A DNA stretch of 64,000 nucleotides. Source: Nocardioides xinjiangensis (lineage in GTDB: Bacteria; Actinomycetota; Actinomycetes; Propionibacteriales; Nocardioidaceae). How positions within the stretch are numbered: position 1 is the first letter of the stretch; every line of letters begins with the position of its first letter. Below the pieces are notes generated by a model. That model ran no database searches and was not told the origin of the DNA. It worked only from the letters and a program-made list of their open reading frames with translations. The DNA lies in contig NZ_JAFMSY010000001.1 in assembly GCF_017916455.1 (NCBI RefSeq), positions 434,001-498,000 on the forward strand, read 5' to 3'. Positions 33,820-43,522 of this stretch are shown in pieces. A program made the position numbers and the translations under genes.

Positions 33820-36800
33820 CTAGGCCGACTCGGCGTCGCGGAGGCGCTGGCTGATCACCGCGGACACCCCGTCGCCGCGCATCGTCACGCCGTAGAGCGC
33901 GTCGCCGACCTCCATCGTCCGCTTCTGGTGGGTGATGACGAGGAGCTGGGAGTTCTCCCGCAGCTCCTCGTAGATCTCCAGCAGGCGGCCGAGGTTGGTG
34001 TCGTCCAGCGCCGCCTCGACCTCGTCGAGGATGTAGAAGGGCGACGGCCGCGCCTTGAAGAGCGCGACGAGGAAGGCCACCGCCACGAGCGAGCGCTCAC
34101 CGCCGGAGAGCAGCGAGAGGCGCTTGACCTTCTTGCCGGGCGGCCGCGCCTCCACCTCCACGCCCGTGGTGAGCATGTCGGAGGGGTTGGTGAGCACGAG
34201 GCGGCCCTCACCACCCGGGAAGAGCCGGGCGAAGGTCTGGTCGAAGGCCTTCTCCACGTCGGCGTAGGCCTCGGTGAAGACCTGCTCCACGCGGGAGTCG
34301 ACCTCCCGGACGATGTCGAGGAGGTCCTTGCGCGTGCGCTTGAGGTCCTCGAGCTGCTCGGTGAGGAAGCGGTGGCGCTCCTCCATCGCGGAGAACTCCT
34401 CCAGCGCGAGCGGGTTGACCCGCCCGAGCATCGACAGGGCGCGCTCGGCCGTGCGGAGGCGCTTCACCTGCTCCTCGCGCACGTAGGGCCTCGGCTCGGG
34501 CGGCTCCTCACCGTCGGGGACCTCACCGGCGAAGGGAACCGGCACCTGCGGGCCGTAGTCGCCCACCAGTCCGTCGGCGTCGAGCCCGAGCTCCTCCAGC
34601 GCCCGCTCCTCCAGCTGCTCGATGCGCATCCGCTGCTGGGTGCGGGCCATCTCGTCGCGGTGCACCGAGCTGACCAGCTCGTCGTGCTCGCGTCCGAGGT
34701 CGCGCAGCCGGGCCCGGACGGACACGAGCTCCTGCTCGCTCCCCTGCCGGGACTCCTCGACCGCGGCCCGCTCGTCGGCCGCCTGCATCACCGAGCGCTC
34801 CAGCTGGTGCAGGACCACGGCGACCGCGGCGGCGACGGCCCGGGCGGCCCGGCCCTCCCGCAGCAGCCGCTCGCGGCGCTCGGCGGCGCGGGCGCGGGAC
34901 TCGCGCTCAGCCTGCGCGGCGCGGAGCAGGGAGTCGGCGCGGCCGTGCAGCGCCCGGGCCCGCTCCTCGGCGGTGCGGAGCCCGAGGCGGGCGTCCATCT
35001 CGGCCTGGCGGGCCGCGCGGGCGGCCTCGGCGAGCCGCTCGCGCTCGGAGGTGTCGGGCTCCTCGTCGGTGACGTCCTCGGCCGCGGCGAGCCGCGCCTC
35101 GAGCTCGGCCAGGCCGGCGAGGTCCTTCTCACGGGCCTCCCGGGCGGCGGCGATCGCCCGCTCGAGTCGCTCGGCCTCGCCCTTGGCGGCACGGGCCTGG
35201 GAGCCGTACTGCCCCAGCTCCTCGGCCACCGCGGCCAGCGTCGCGTCGGACTCGTGCAGCTTGGCCAGGGCGACGTCCACACGCTTCAGCGCGTCGTGGC
35301 GGGCGGCCTCGAGGCGCGAGATCTCGAAGCCGAGCCGCTCGGTGGTCGCCGTCGCCTCGGCGAGTCGCGTCGTCGCCTCGTCGACGGCGGCCTGGACCTC
35401 GATCAGGCTGGGCTGGCTGGTGGAGCCGCCGGCCGCGAAGTGGGCGCCCAGCAGGTCGCCCTCGCGCGTCACCGCGACGACGTCGGGCAGGTCGGCGACG
35501 AGGCGCCGGGCGGCGGGCAGGTCGTCGACGACGGCGACCCGCGCGAGCAGCCGCACCAGCGCGGGGCGTACGTCGTCGGGTGCGGACACCACGTCGACGG
35601 CGTACACCGCCCCGTCGGGGAGGCCCGGCCAGTCCCGCGGGTCCAGCGGGGCGCCGCCCAGGAGCATCCCGGCGCGGCCGAGGTCGTCGGCCTTGAGGTG
35701 GCCGATCGCCTCCACCGCGGCGGCCGCGTCGGTGACGACCACGGCGTCGGCCGCGGTGCCGAGCGCGGCGGCCACGGCGGTCTCGTAGCCGTGGTCGACG
35801 TCGAGCAGCGCCGCCACGGAGCCCAGGAGCCCGTCGACGGTGTCGGTGGCGGCGAGCAGCGCCCCGGCGCCGTCCTTGCGGTTGAGCCCGATCTCCAGGG
35901 CGTCGCGACGGGCAACGAGCCCGGCGCGGTCGCGCTCCGCCTGCTGGGCGTCCTCGCGGGCGCGGGCGAGCTGCTCCTCGACCTCGTCGAGGGCGTCGAC
36001 CGCCTCCTCGTGCTCGGAGTCCAGTCCCTCCTCGCCGGCGTCGAGGCCGGCGACCTTCGTCTCGAGGGCGGTGAAGTCGCGCTGGGCCCGCTCGGCCCGG
36101 GCGACGGCGTCCTCGCGGGCGTCGGTCAGGCGCTGGATCTCGGCGTCGGCGGCCTCGGCGCGCGACGTCAGCGCGTTGACCTGGCCGGTGAGCCGGGCGA
36201 GCCCCTCGCGTCGGTCGGCGGCGGCGCGCTGGAGGGCGGCGATGCGCTTGTCCTCCTCGGCGGCGGCCTCCTCGGCCGCGCGCCTGGCCACGACCGCGGC
36301 GTCGAGGGCGCTGCGCTGCTCCTCGACCTGCTCGGCGATCTCCGCCTCCTGCCGGCGCACCCGCTCGGCCTGCGCCTCGAGCTCGTCGGGGTCGCGACCG
36401 GAGTCGACGGTGTCGCCGTCGGCGGCGCCGGCGGCGTTGCGGATCCGCTCCTCGGCCAGCGAGGCGGTGCCGCGCAGCCGCTCCCGCAGCCCGGAGAGCG
36501 CGAACCAGGTCTCCTGAGCCGCAGCCAGCCGCGGCAGGTCGTCGCGCAGGGCGGCCTCGAGCCGGGCCTCCTTCTCGCGACCCGCGGCGATCTCGGCCTC
36601 GACCTGCTCGCGCCGCTGCACCAGCAGCGTCTCGTCGGCGACCTCCTGGTCGAGGGCGGTGCGGGCCGTCACCAGGTCGTCGGCCAGCAGGCGGGCCCGG
36701 GCGTCGCGCACGTCGGCCTGCACGGTCTGTGCCTGGCGCGCGACCTCGGCCTGGCGGCCCAGCGGCTTCAGCTGGCGCCGGATCTCGGAGAGCAGGTCGG

Positions 36801-37374
36801 CGAGGCGGGTCAGGTTGCCGTCCGTGGCGTCGAGCTTGCGGAGCGCCTTCTCCTTGCGCTTGCGGTGCTTCAGCACGCCCGCGGCCTCCTCGATGAAGCC
36901 GCGCCGGTCCTCCGGGGTCGCGTGCAGGATCGAGTCGAGCTGGCCCTGGCCGACGATCACGTGCATCTCCCGCCCGATGCCGGAGTCGCTCAGCAGCTCC
37001 TGCACGTCGAGCAGCCGGCAGCCGGTGCCGTTGATGGCGTACTCCGAGCCCCCGTTGCGGAACATCGTGCGGCTGATCGTGACCTCGGCGTAGTCGATGG
37101 GCAGCGCACCGTCGGAGTTGTCGATCGTGAGCTGCACCTCCGCACGACCCAGGGGCGGGCGTCCGGACGTGCCGGCGAAGATCACGTCCTCCATCTTGCC
37201 GCCGCGCAGGCTCTTGGCACCCTGCTCGCCCATCACCCACGCGAGGGCGTCGACGACGTTGGACTTCCCCGAACCGTTGGGACCGACGATGCAGGTGATG
37301 CCGGGCTCGAGCTGCATGGTCGTCGAGGAGGCGAAGGACTTGAACCCCTTGAGGGTCAGGCTCTTCAGGTACAC
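33820..37374 (-). CDS. smc: chromosome segregation ATPase SMC
   Basis: SMC is the core of condensin. The 1184-residue protein has Walker A GPNGSGKSNVVDA at about residues 32-44. A long coiled coil follows, then a hinge at about 500-680 (DHGYETAVAAALGTAADA; GMLLGGAP), the second coil, the signature motif LSLLSGGERSLVAVA and Walker B FYILDEVEAALDD. The start is GTG with GAGGAG eight bases before. ScpA/ScpB are not in the window. The gene ends 45 bases from the lysE start. Confidence 0.97.
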   Translation of the reverse strand: MYLKSLTLKGFKSFASSTTMQLEPGITCIVGPNGSGKSNVVDALAWVMGEQGAKSLRGGKMEDVIFAGTSGRPPLGRAEVQLTIDNSDGALPIDYAEVTISRTMFRNGGSEYAINGTGCRLLDVQELLSDSGIGREMHVIVGQGQLDSILHATPEDRRGFIEEAAGVLKHRKRKEKALRKLDATDGNLTRLADLLSEIRRQLKPLGRQAEVARQAQTVQADVRDARARLLADDLVTARTALDQEVADETLLVQRREQVEAEIAAGREKEARLEAALRDDLPRLAAAQETWFALSGLRERLRGTASLAEERIRNAAGAADGDTVDSGRDPDELEAQAERVRRQEAEIAEQVEEQRSALDAAVVARRAAEEAAAEEDKRIAALQRAAADRREGLARLTGQVNALTSRAEAADAEIQRLTDAREDAVARAERAQRDFTALETKVAGLDAGEEGLDSEHEEAVDALDEVEEQLARAREDAQQAERDRAGLVARRDALEIGLNRKDGAGALLAATDTVDGLLGSVAALLDVDHGYETAVAAALGTAADAVVVTDAAAAVEAIGHLKADDLGRAGMLLGGAPLDPRDWPGLPDGAVYAVDVVSAPDDVRPALVRLLARVAVVDDLPAARRLVADLPDVVAVTREGDLLGAHFAAGGSTSQPSLIEVQAAVDEATTRLAEATATTERLGFEISRLEAARHDALKRVDVALAKLHESDATLAAVAEELGQYGSQARAAKGEAERLERAIAAAREAREKDLAGLAELEARLAAAEDVTDEEPDTSERERLAEAARAARQAEMDARLGLRTAEERARALHGRADSLLRAAQAERESRARAAERRERLLREGRAARAVAAAVAVVLHQLERSVMQAADERAAVEESRQGSEQELVSVRARLRDLGREHDELVSSVHRDEMARTQQRMRIEQLEERALEELGLDADGLVGDYGPQVPVPFAGEVPDGEEPPEPRPYVREEQVKRLRTAERALSMLGRVNPLALEEFSAMEERHRFLTEQLEDLKRTRKDLLDIVREVDSRVEQVFTEAYADVEKAFDQTFARLFPGGEGRLVLTNPSDMLTTGVEVEARPPGKKVKRLSLLSGGERSLVAVAFLVALFKARPSPFYILDEVEAALDDTNLGRLLEIYEELRENSQLLVITHQKRTMEVGDALYGVTMRGDGVSAVISQRLRDAESA

Positions 37375-37525
37375 CGCGGGCTCCTCACCGGATCAGGCCG
37401 ACTCTCATGGCGGCAGGGAGACTGAGGGCTGGGGAAGCTCAGCGCCGCTCACCCTACGACACCAGCGCCCGCCCGCAGGCCGGTGCACGCCGCGCGTGCC
37501 GGGGCCCGCCGGGGGCGGCCCGGGC

Positions 37526-38626
37526 TCAGCGCCCGAGGACGTCCTCGAGGGCGGCGAGCACGAGGAGCACCATGTCGGGGCGGGCGTTGCGGCCCATCAG
37601 CCCGATGCGCCACACGCTCGAGGCGTACGGCCCCGCCCCGGCGCCGATCTCGATGCCGTGCCGCTCGAGCAGCGCCGTGCGGACCGCCGCGGAGTCGACG
37701 CCCTCGGGCACCCTCACGGTCGTCAGCTCGGGCAGGCGGCTGCCCTCCGCCACGAACAGCTCGAGGCCCAGGTCCTGGAGGCCGGCCTGGAGGGCGTCCC
37801 CGGCGGCCTGGTGGCGGGCCCAGACGGCGTCGAGGCCCTCGGCCAGGATCCGGGTGAGGCCCGCGTGCAGGCTGGCGACCATCGCCGTGGGGGCGGTGTG
37901 GTGGTAGGTCCGCTGGGCCTTCCCGCCGTCCTTCACCCCGGCCTCGCCGACGTACCCGCCCAGCATGCCGAGGTCGAGGTACCACGAGCGCGGCTTCTCC
38001 ACCCGGCGCTCGAACGCCCGGTCGCCGATGGTGAACGGCGCGAGCCCGGGGGCGACGCCGAGGCACTTCTGGGTCCCGGCGTAGCCGATGTCGATGCCCC
38101 AGTCGTCGGCGCGCAGCTCGATGCCGCCGATCGAGGTGACGGCGTCGGTGAGCAGGAGGGCGTCGCCCTTGCCGGCGCCCAGGGCGGCGACGTCGGAGCG
38201 CACGCCGGTCGAGGTCTCGGCGTGCACCGCGGCGATCACCGTCGGCGAGGGGTGGGCCGAGAGGACCCGGTCCACGTCGACGGGCTGGCCCCACTCGTGC
38301 TCGACCGCGACGACCTCGGCGCCGCAGCGCGCGGCCACGTCGGTCATCCGCTGGCCGAAGAGCCCGTTGACGGCGACGACCACGACGTCGCCGGGGTGCA
38401 CGGTGTTGACGAACGCCGCCTCCATGCCGGCCGAGCCGGTCGCGCTGAGCGGGAGGGTGCGCGCGTTCTGCGTGCCCCAGACCGTGCGGAGCATCTCGCA
38501 CGTCTCGTCCATGATGCGCAGGAACTCCGGGTCGAGGTGTCCGAGCAGCGGCTGCGCCAGCGCGCGCGTCGCCTCGGGGTACGGGTTCGACGGGCCGGGA
38601 CCGAGGAGGTGGCGCTCGCGGATCAT
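37526..38626 (-). CDS. alanine-glyoxylate/serine-pyruvate aminotransferase family
   Basis: The 366-residue PLP enzyme of fold type I, class V, begins RERHLLGPGPSNPYPEA. It has the PLP-phosphate Ser/Gly stretch ATGSAGMEAAF, the cofactor Asp in LLLTDAVTSIGG and the Schiff-base Lys in YAGTQKCLGV. This is the alanine:glyoxylate aminotransferase-like group, converting glyoxylate to glycine. The start was set at ATG 38626 because the longer frame begins with a TTG. It lies 28 bases downstream of a glycolate/lactate oxidase-like gene, which fits a glycolate-glyoxylate-glycine route. Confidence 0.88.
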   Translation of the reverse strand: MIRERHLLGPGPSNPYPEATRALAQPLLGHLDPEFLRIMDETCEMLRTVWGTQNARTLPLSATGSAGMEAAFVNTVHPGDVVVVAVNGLFGQRMTDVAARCGAEVVAVEHEWGQPVDVDRVLSAHPSPTVIAAVHAETSTGVRSDVAALGAGKGDALLLTDAVTSIGGIELRADDWGIDIGYAGTQKCLGVAPGLAPFTIGDRAFERRVEKPRSWYLDLGMLGGYVGEAGVKDGGKAQRTYHHTAPTAMVASLHAGLTRILAEGLDAVWARHQAAGDALQAGLQDLGLELFVAEGSRLPELTTVRVPEGVDSAAVRTALLERHGIEIGAGAGPYASSVWRIGLMGRNARPDMVLLVLAALEDVLGR

Positions 38627-38654
38627 GCAGCCGACCGTAGCCAACCCGCGGGCG

Positions 38655-40016
38655 TCACAGCACCGCGCCCGGGTTGAGGATGCCGGCCGGGTCCAGCGCG
38701 TCCTTGACCCGCCGAGTCAGCGCCATCACGTCGGCGCCGAGCTGGTCGGGCAGCGCCGCCTTCTTGGTGCGGCCCACGCCGTGCTCGCCGGTGATGGTGC
38801 CGCCGAGGCGGATCGCCGCCCGGAGGATGTCGTCGAACGCCGCCCGCGCCCGGCGCTCGGAGTCGGGGTCCCCGGCGTCGTAGACGATGATCGGGTGGGT
38901 GTTGCCGTCACCGGCGTGCGCGACGGTCGGGATCTCGACGTCGTGCCGCCGGGCGATGTCGGCGACCGCCGCAAGGAGGTGCGGGAGCAGCGGCACGGGC
39001 GCTCCGACGTCCTCCAGCAGCAGCGCGCCGCGGGCCTCCACCGCAGGGAACGCGGCCCGTCGCGCCGCGACGAACATCTCCCCCTCGGCGGGATCGTCGG
39101 TGAGCACGACCTCGCTCGCCCCGGCTGCCGTGCACGCGGCCTCCACGGCGGCGATCTCGGCCACGCGGGCGTCCCCGGGCGCGTCGGACTGCACGACCAG
39201 CAGCGCCCCGGCCGTCCGGTCCAGGCCGCGCGGCGAGAAGTCCTCGACCGCGTTGATCGAGGCCTGGTCCATCAGCTCCATCATCGAGGGCCGCAGCGTG
39301 CGGCGCACGGCCACGACCGCCTCCGCCGCCGCGACGACGGTGGGGAACGACGCCACCAGCGTCGCGGGCGGCAGGGGCAGCGGGACGAGCCGTAGCACGG
39401 CGCGGGTGACGATGCCGAGCGTCCCCTCCGAGCCGACGAAGAGCTTGAGGAGGGAGAGCCCGGCGACGTCCTTGATGCGCTTGCCACCGAGGGTGACGAG
39501 GGTGCCGTCGGCGAGCACCACGTCGAGGCCGAGGACGTAGTCGGTGGTCACGCCGTACTTCACGCAGCACAGGCCACCGGCGTTGGTGGCGACGTTGCCG
39601 CCGATCGAGCAGATCTCGTACGACGACGGGTCCGGCGGGTACCAGAGTCCGTGCTCGCGGGCGGCCGCCTTGACCTCGGCGTTGAAGGCGCCCGGCTCGA
39701 CCACGGCGACCTGGCAGTCGGCGTCGACCTCGACCGCCCGCATCCGCTCGAGGCTCAGCACGATCCCGCCGTCGACGGCGCTGGCGCCGCCGGACAGGCC
39801 CGTCCCCGCCCCGCGCGGCACGACCGGGACCCCGTGCCCGGCCGCCCAGCGCACCGCCGCCTGCACCTGCGCGGCGTCCTCGGCGCGCACGACGGCGAGC
39901 GGCGTGCCGGCACCGGTCTCGCGCGACCAGTCGTGACGGTAGGTGCCGACGGTCGCGGGATCGGTGGCCACGACGCCCGGGGGCAGGGCGTCCACGAGCT
40001 CGCTGAGGGCTTCCAC
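38655..40016 (-). CDS. FAD-linked oxidase, GlcD-like (glycolate/lactate dehydrogenase)
   Basis: The 453-residue protein has the PCMH-type FAD-binding domain (VPVVPRGAGTGLSGGA near residues 62-77; SIGGNVATNAGGLCCVKYG near 132-150) and the C-terminal FAD-linked oxidase cap with HAGDGNTHPI and GEHGVGRTKK. It is most like GlcD or D-lactate dehydrogenase. Partner subunits GlcE/GlcF are not in the window. Co-location with the glyoxylate aminotransferase suggests glycolate as substrate, which is inference. Confidence 0.9.
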   Translation of the reverse strand: MEALSELVDALPPGVVATDPATVGTYRHDWSRETGAGTPLAVVRAEDAAQVQAAVRWAAGHGVPVVPRGAGTGLSGGASAVDGGIVLSLERMRAVEVDADCQVAVVEPGAFNAEVKAAAREHGLWYPPDPSSYEICSIGGNVATNAGGLCCVKYGVTTDYVLGLDVVLADGTLVTLGGKRIKDVAGLSLLKLFVGSEGTLGIVTRAVLRLVPLPLPPATLVASFPTVVAAAEAVVAVRRTLRPSMMELMDQASINAVEDFSPRGLDRTAGALLVVQSDAPGDARVAEIAAVEAACTAAGASEVVLTDDPAEGEMFVAARRAAFPAVEARGALLLEDVGAPVPLLPHLLAAVADIARRHDVEIPTVAHAGDGNTHPIIVYDAGDPDSERRARAAFDDILRAAIRLGGTITGEHGVGRTKKAALPDQLGADVMALTRRVKDALDPAGILNPGAVL

Positions 40017-40052
40017 CCGCCCATCGAACCACGTAGGCGGCCCCGCCGCCGG

Positions 40053-41297
40053 TCACGCGGCAGCGGTGACGACCTCGTCCGCGTGCGCGATGTGGGCGAG
40101 CTGGCGCCACACCAGGGCCAGCGTGACGCCGGCACCGCCGAAGGCGAACCACCACGGCGCGGTGAGCCCCCAATGGTCGGCGATCAGCCCGCCGAGCAGG
40201 GAGCCGACCAGCATGCCGCCCATCACGCAGATCATGTAGACCGAGCCCACCCGCCCCTGGAACTCCGTGGGCACGGCGCGCTGGCGCACCGCGTTGGAGA
40301 GCGTCCCCCAGACGAAGGCGTAGGCGCCGAAGAAGAACATCAGCGGGTACGCCGCCCACGCGGACGTCGTGAACGCCATGGCCAGGTGGAAGACGACCTC
40401 GGCGAGCAGGCAGGTGCGCATGAGGGTCGCCAGGCGCACGTGCTTCTCGAGGAAGCCGTAGGAGAAGGTGCCGACCAGCCCGCCCAGCGCGGAGGCGGTG
40501 GTCAGCAGGCCGAAGCCGGCCTCGTCGATGCCGACCCGCTCCAGCGACCACAGCACCAGCACGGACCACGGCGCCGCCCAGGTCACGTTGAACACGACGA
40601 TCGTCAGCGCCAGCGTCCGGACCGCCGGGCTGCCCAGCAGCCAGCGCACTCCTTCGGCGATGTCCTGGCGGACGTGGGTGTCGACCTCGCCGCGGACCGC
40701 ACCCGGCGCCGTGCCGATGCGCGAGATCAGCACCACGCCCAGCGCCACGAAGACCGTGGTGACCAGGAACGGCAGCGCCGTCGCGGTCACGAACAGCAGC
40801 GCTCCCACCGCCGGGCCGACGAGCTGGTTGGCGGTGACCGCCCCGGCCATGATCCGTGAGTTGGCGATGCCGAGGTCGCGCTTGTCCACCAGCATCGGGA
40901 CCAGGGTGCCGCCGGTCGCGTCGGCGAACACCTCCGCGGTGCCGAGCGCGACGAGCGCCAGCAGGACGATGGCGATGTCGACGTGCCCGGTGACGATGAC
41001 CGTGCAGAGCAGCCCGAGCACGACGACCCGCACGCCGTTGGCAACCATGATGACCCGGCGCCTGTCGAGGCGGTCGGCGAGCGCGCCGGCGTACAGCCCG
41101 ACCACCAGCCACGGCAGCTGCAGCGCGACCGCGGCCGACGCCACGAGCAGCGGGTTGCGGGTCTGCGAGGCCACGAGCAGCGGTCCTGCGGCGAGCAGCA
41201 GCCCGTCGCCGACGTTGGTGGACCAGGACGAGGCGACGAGCCACCGGAACCCCCGCCCGAGGCGCGCCGGCAGCAGGGTCTCGAGCAGTCTCACCAC
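40053..41297 (-). CDS. MFS transporter, EntS/MFS_3-like exporter
   Basis: The 414-residue protein has twelve hydrophobic helices. The MFS loop 2-3 motif appears as GALADRLDRRRVIM, with a second SYGFLEKHVRLATLM in the other half. The MFS_3 branch includes enterobactin exporters and macrolide efflux pumps; the compound carried here cannot be inferred. It lies 36 bases upstream of the oxidase gene on the same strand. Confidence 0.88.
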   Translation of the reverse strand: MVRLLETLLPARLGRGFRWLVASSWSTNVGDGLLLAAGPLLVASQTRNPLLVASAAVALQLPWLVVGLYAGALADRLDRRRVIMVANGVRVVVLGLLCTVIVTGHVDIAIVLLALVALGTAEVFADATGGTLVPMLVDKRDLGIANSRIMAGAVTANQLVGPAVGALLFVTATALPFLVTTVFVALGVVLISRIGTAPGAVRGEVDTHVRQDIAEGVRWLLGSPAVRTLALTIVVFNVTWAAPWSVLVLWSLERVGIDEAGFGLLTTASALGGLVGTFSYGFLEKHVRLATLMRTCLLAEVVFHLAMAFTTSAWAAYPLMFFFGAYAFVWGTLSNAVRQRAVPTEFQGRVGSVYMICVMGGMLVGSLLGGLIADHWGLTAPWWFAFGGAGVTLALVWRQLAHIAHADEVVTAAA

Positions 41298-41385
41298 AAG
41301 CCGGTGAGCCTACGGGGGCGGGGAGGGCGACCGCACCCGGATATCAGCCGGCCGGCAGGGGCTGTCGGGCCGGCGTCACGGACGT

Positions 41386-41577
41386 TCAGGCGGGCTGCAG
41401 GTCCTCGACGGCGCGCTCCGCCCGCGCTGCGGCACGCAGGCGGTCGTTGTCGGCCTGGAGCCGCAGGACCAGCGCCTCGAGGTCGTCGACGCGCCGGCGG
41501 AGCCGCCGGTTCTCGACGGCGAGGACCGACGAGGTCCGCACGTCGCTGTTCACATGACCCAACAGCGCCTTGGCCAT
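41386..41577 (-). CDS. 63-residue coiled-coil protein
   Basis: ATG 41577 opens a short protein (MAKALLGHVNSD at the start) whose residues 20-55 form a heptad-rich, Arg/Leu/Glu-rich helix (AVENRRLRRRVDDLEALVLR and LQADNDRLRAA). Similar small proteins occur in related actinobacteria. It lies 84 bases beyond the mutM region with an AAAGG ribosome site. Function unknown; a dimeric coiled coil is the only structural statement possible. Confidence 0.7.
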   Translation of the reverse strand: MAKALLGHVNSDVRTSSVLAVENRRLRRRVDDLEALVLRLQADNDRLRAAARAERAVEDLQPA

Positions 41578-41661
41578 GGGGAGCCTTTCGCGAGGTTTCG
41601 AGGGCCGGTCGACCGGCCGTCTCCAAGAGTCCCACCGCGGTGGCGGGTCGGTCAATGCGGC

Positions 41662-42537
41662 TCAGCGCGAGCGCGGCGGGCGCTGGCAGCGGGGGCAGAA
41701 GAACGACGACCGGTTCATGAACGCGACGCGGCGGATCGGGGTGCCGCACCGGCGGCACGGCCGGCCCTCCTGCCCGTAGGCGTCGAGCGACCGGTCGAAG
41801 TAGCCGGACTCGCCGTTGACGTTGACGTAGAGCGCGTCGAACGAGGTGCCGCCCTGGGCGAGGGCCTCCCCCATCACGTCGCGCACGTGCCCGAGCAGGC
41901 CGCGGAGGACGGGTCCGCTCAGCCGGTCGCCCGGCCGTTCGCCGTGGAGCCGCGCCCGCCAGAGCGCCTCGTCGGCGTAGATGTTGCCCACGCCGGAGAC
42001 CAGGCCCTGGTCGAGCAGCAGCCGCTTGACCGCGGAGGTACGCCGACGCGCCCGCCGCACGAACTCGTCGTCGTCGAACTGCGGGTCGACGGGGTCGCGG
42101 GCGATGTGCGCGATCTCGACGGGGAGGTCGGCGCCACCGGCGGAGACGACGAGGCCGCCGAACATGCGCTGGTCGACGAAGCGCATCTCGAGCGCCTGGC
42201 CCGCGGGGGTGCGGAGGGTGAAGCGCACGCGGAGGTGCCGCTCGTCGAGCGCGCCGGGCTCGTGGAGCAGCATCTGCCCGCTCATGCCGAGGTGGCCGAG
42301 GAGGGCGTCGCCACGGTCCTGCCCGCTCGTGGGGGCGAGGGCCAGCCAGAAGTACTTGCCGCGGCGGCGGACGGCGTCGATCCGCTGCCCGGCCAGTGCT
42401 GCGGCGAAGCCGGTGGAGCCGCGGTGGTCGCGGCGCACCGGCCGCGGGTGCAGCACCTCGACGGCCTCGATCCTGCTGCCGACGACGTGGCGCTCGAGGC
42501 CCGCGCGGACGACCTCGACCTCGGGGAGCTCGGGCAC
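41662..42537 (-). CDS. mutM: formamidopyrimidine-DNA glycosylase MutM (Fpg)
   Basis: MutM removes oxidised purines such as 8-oxoguanine. The 291-residue protein has the catalytic N-terminus [14 protein letters not shown] (Pro-2, Glu-3), the H2TH segment [21 protein letters not shown], and the C-terminal zinc finger [16 protein letters not shown] plus FFCPRCQ with four Cys. It is next to rnc, the usual actinobacterial arrangement. Confidence 0.97.
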   Translation of the reverse strand: MPELPEVEVVRAGLERHVVGSRIEAVEVLHPRPVRRDHRGSTGFAAALAGQRIDAVRRRGKYFWLALAPTSGQDRGDALLGHLGMSGQMLLHEPGALDERHLRVRFTLRTPAGQALEMRFVDQRMFGGLVVSAGGADLPVEIAHIARDPVDPQFDDDEFVRRARRRTSAVKRLLLDQGLVSGVGNIYADEALWRARLHGERPGDRLSGPVLRGLLGHVRDVMGEALAQGGTSFDALYVNVNGESGYFDRSLDAYGQEGRPCRRCGTPIRRVAFMNRSSFFCPRCQRPPRSR

Positions 42538-42555
42538 GGCTGACGACCCGGCAGG

Positions 42556-43284
42556 TCAGGCGTCGGCGCCGGACGCGGCCGGCTCGACCTCGCGCGGGGC
42601 GGCCTGGGCGTCCTTGATCTCCCGGTAGGCCGTCTCGGCGGCGCCCTGCTCGGCCTCCTTCTTGGAGCGGCCGGTGCCGTTGCCGAGGACCTGCTCACCG
42701 ACGCGCACCCGGGCGACGAAGGTCTTCATGTGGTCGGGGCCGTCGTCCTCGATGAGGTACTCGGGCACGCCCAGACCGAGGTCGGCGGAGAGCTCCTGCA
42801 GAGAGGTCTTCCAGTCGAGGCCGGCGCCCATGGAGGCGGCCGCCTCCATCACGGGGTCGAAGAGGCGGTGGACCACCTTGGCGGCCTCGTCGATGCCGCC
42901 GCTGAGGTGGATCGCCCCGATCACGGCCTCGACGGTGTCGGAGAGGATCGACGCCTTGTCGCGGCCGCCGGTGGTCTCCTCGCCGCGCCCCAGCCTGATG
43001 TGCCGGCCGAGACCGATCTGCCGGGCGACGTCGGCCAGCGCGCGCGCGTTGACGACCGCGGCCCGCAGCTTGGCCAGCCGGCCCTCGGAGAAGTCCGGGT
43101 GGGCGCGGTAGAGCGTCTCGGTCACCACGACCCCGAGCACGGAGTCCCCGAGGAACTCCAGGCGCTCGTTGGTCGGGATCTGCCCGTTCTCGTAGGCGAA
43201 CGAGCGGTGCGTCAGGGCACGCTGCAGCAGCTCGGGATCCAGGACCGGATCACCGAGCGCTGCGCGGAGCTCGTCGGTGCTCAG
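42556..43284 (-). CDS. rnc: ribonuclease III
   Basis: RNase III cleaves double-stranded RNA in rRNA and mRNA processing. The 242-residue protein has the endonuclease signature [13 protein letters not shown], a second acidic site in [11 protein letters not shown], and a C-terminal double-stranded RNA-binding domain ([32 protein letters not shown]). No ATG, GTG or TTG lies near the expected N-terminus. The best start is CTG at 43284, overlapping the rpmF stop by CTGA and giving [11 protein letters not shown]. An upstream GTG would require about 45 bases of overlap with rpmF. Confidence 0.93.
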   Translation of the reverse strand: MSTDELRAALGDPVLDPELLQRALTHRSFAYENGQIPTNERLEFLGDSVLGVVVTETLYRAHPDFSEGRLAKLRAAVVNARALADVARQIGLGRHIRLGRGEETTGGRDKASILSDTVEAVIGAIHLSGGIDEAAKVVHRLFDPVMEAAASMGAGLDWKTSLQELSADLGLGVPEYLIEDDGPDHMKTFVARVRVGEQVLGNGTGRSKKEAEQGAAETAYREIKDAQAAPREVEPAASGADA

Positions 43285-43466
43285 AGGACCTGGCGACGGT
43301 CGGCGCGGGCGCCGTACTGGCCGCACTGGCCGCACGCACGGTGCGGCAGGTGCTTGGCGCCGCAGGCGGGGTTGGCGCACGTCACGAGGGTCGGCGCGAC
43401 GGCCTTCCACTGCGAACGGCGGTGACGCGTGTTGCTGCGCGACATCTTCCGCTTCGGAACAGCCAT
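43281..43466 (-). CDS. rpmF: 50S ribosomal protein L32 (zinc form)
   Basis: The 61-residue protein begins [20 protein letters not shown] and has four Cys (CANPACG and CGQCG), the zinc-binding form of L32. The ATG has GGAGA upstream. It lies between the DUF177 gene and rnc, as in most bacteria, and shares its stop with the proposed rnc start. Confidence 0.97.
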   Translation of the reverse strand: MAVPKRKMSRSNTRHRRSQWKAVAPTLVTCANPACGAKHLPHRACGQCGQYGARADRRQVL

Positions 43467-43522
43467 GGTGGTCTCCTACTAGCTTGGCGTGCTTGCTCCG
43501 CCGGGGATTCCCGGCGGGGTGG

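Noticed and set aside
33928-37425. 1165-codon open frame antisense to smc
   Set aside because: It is a shadow of smc in GC-rich sequence; it has the skewed Leu/Gly/Val/His composition of antisense frames, while the minus strand gives a complete SMC.
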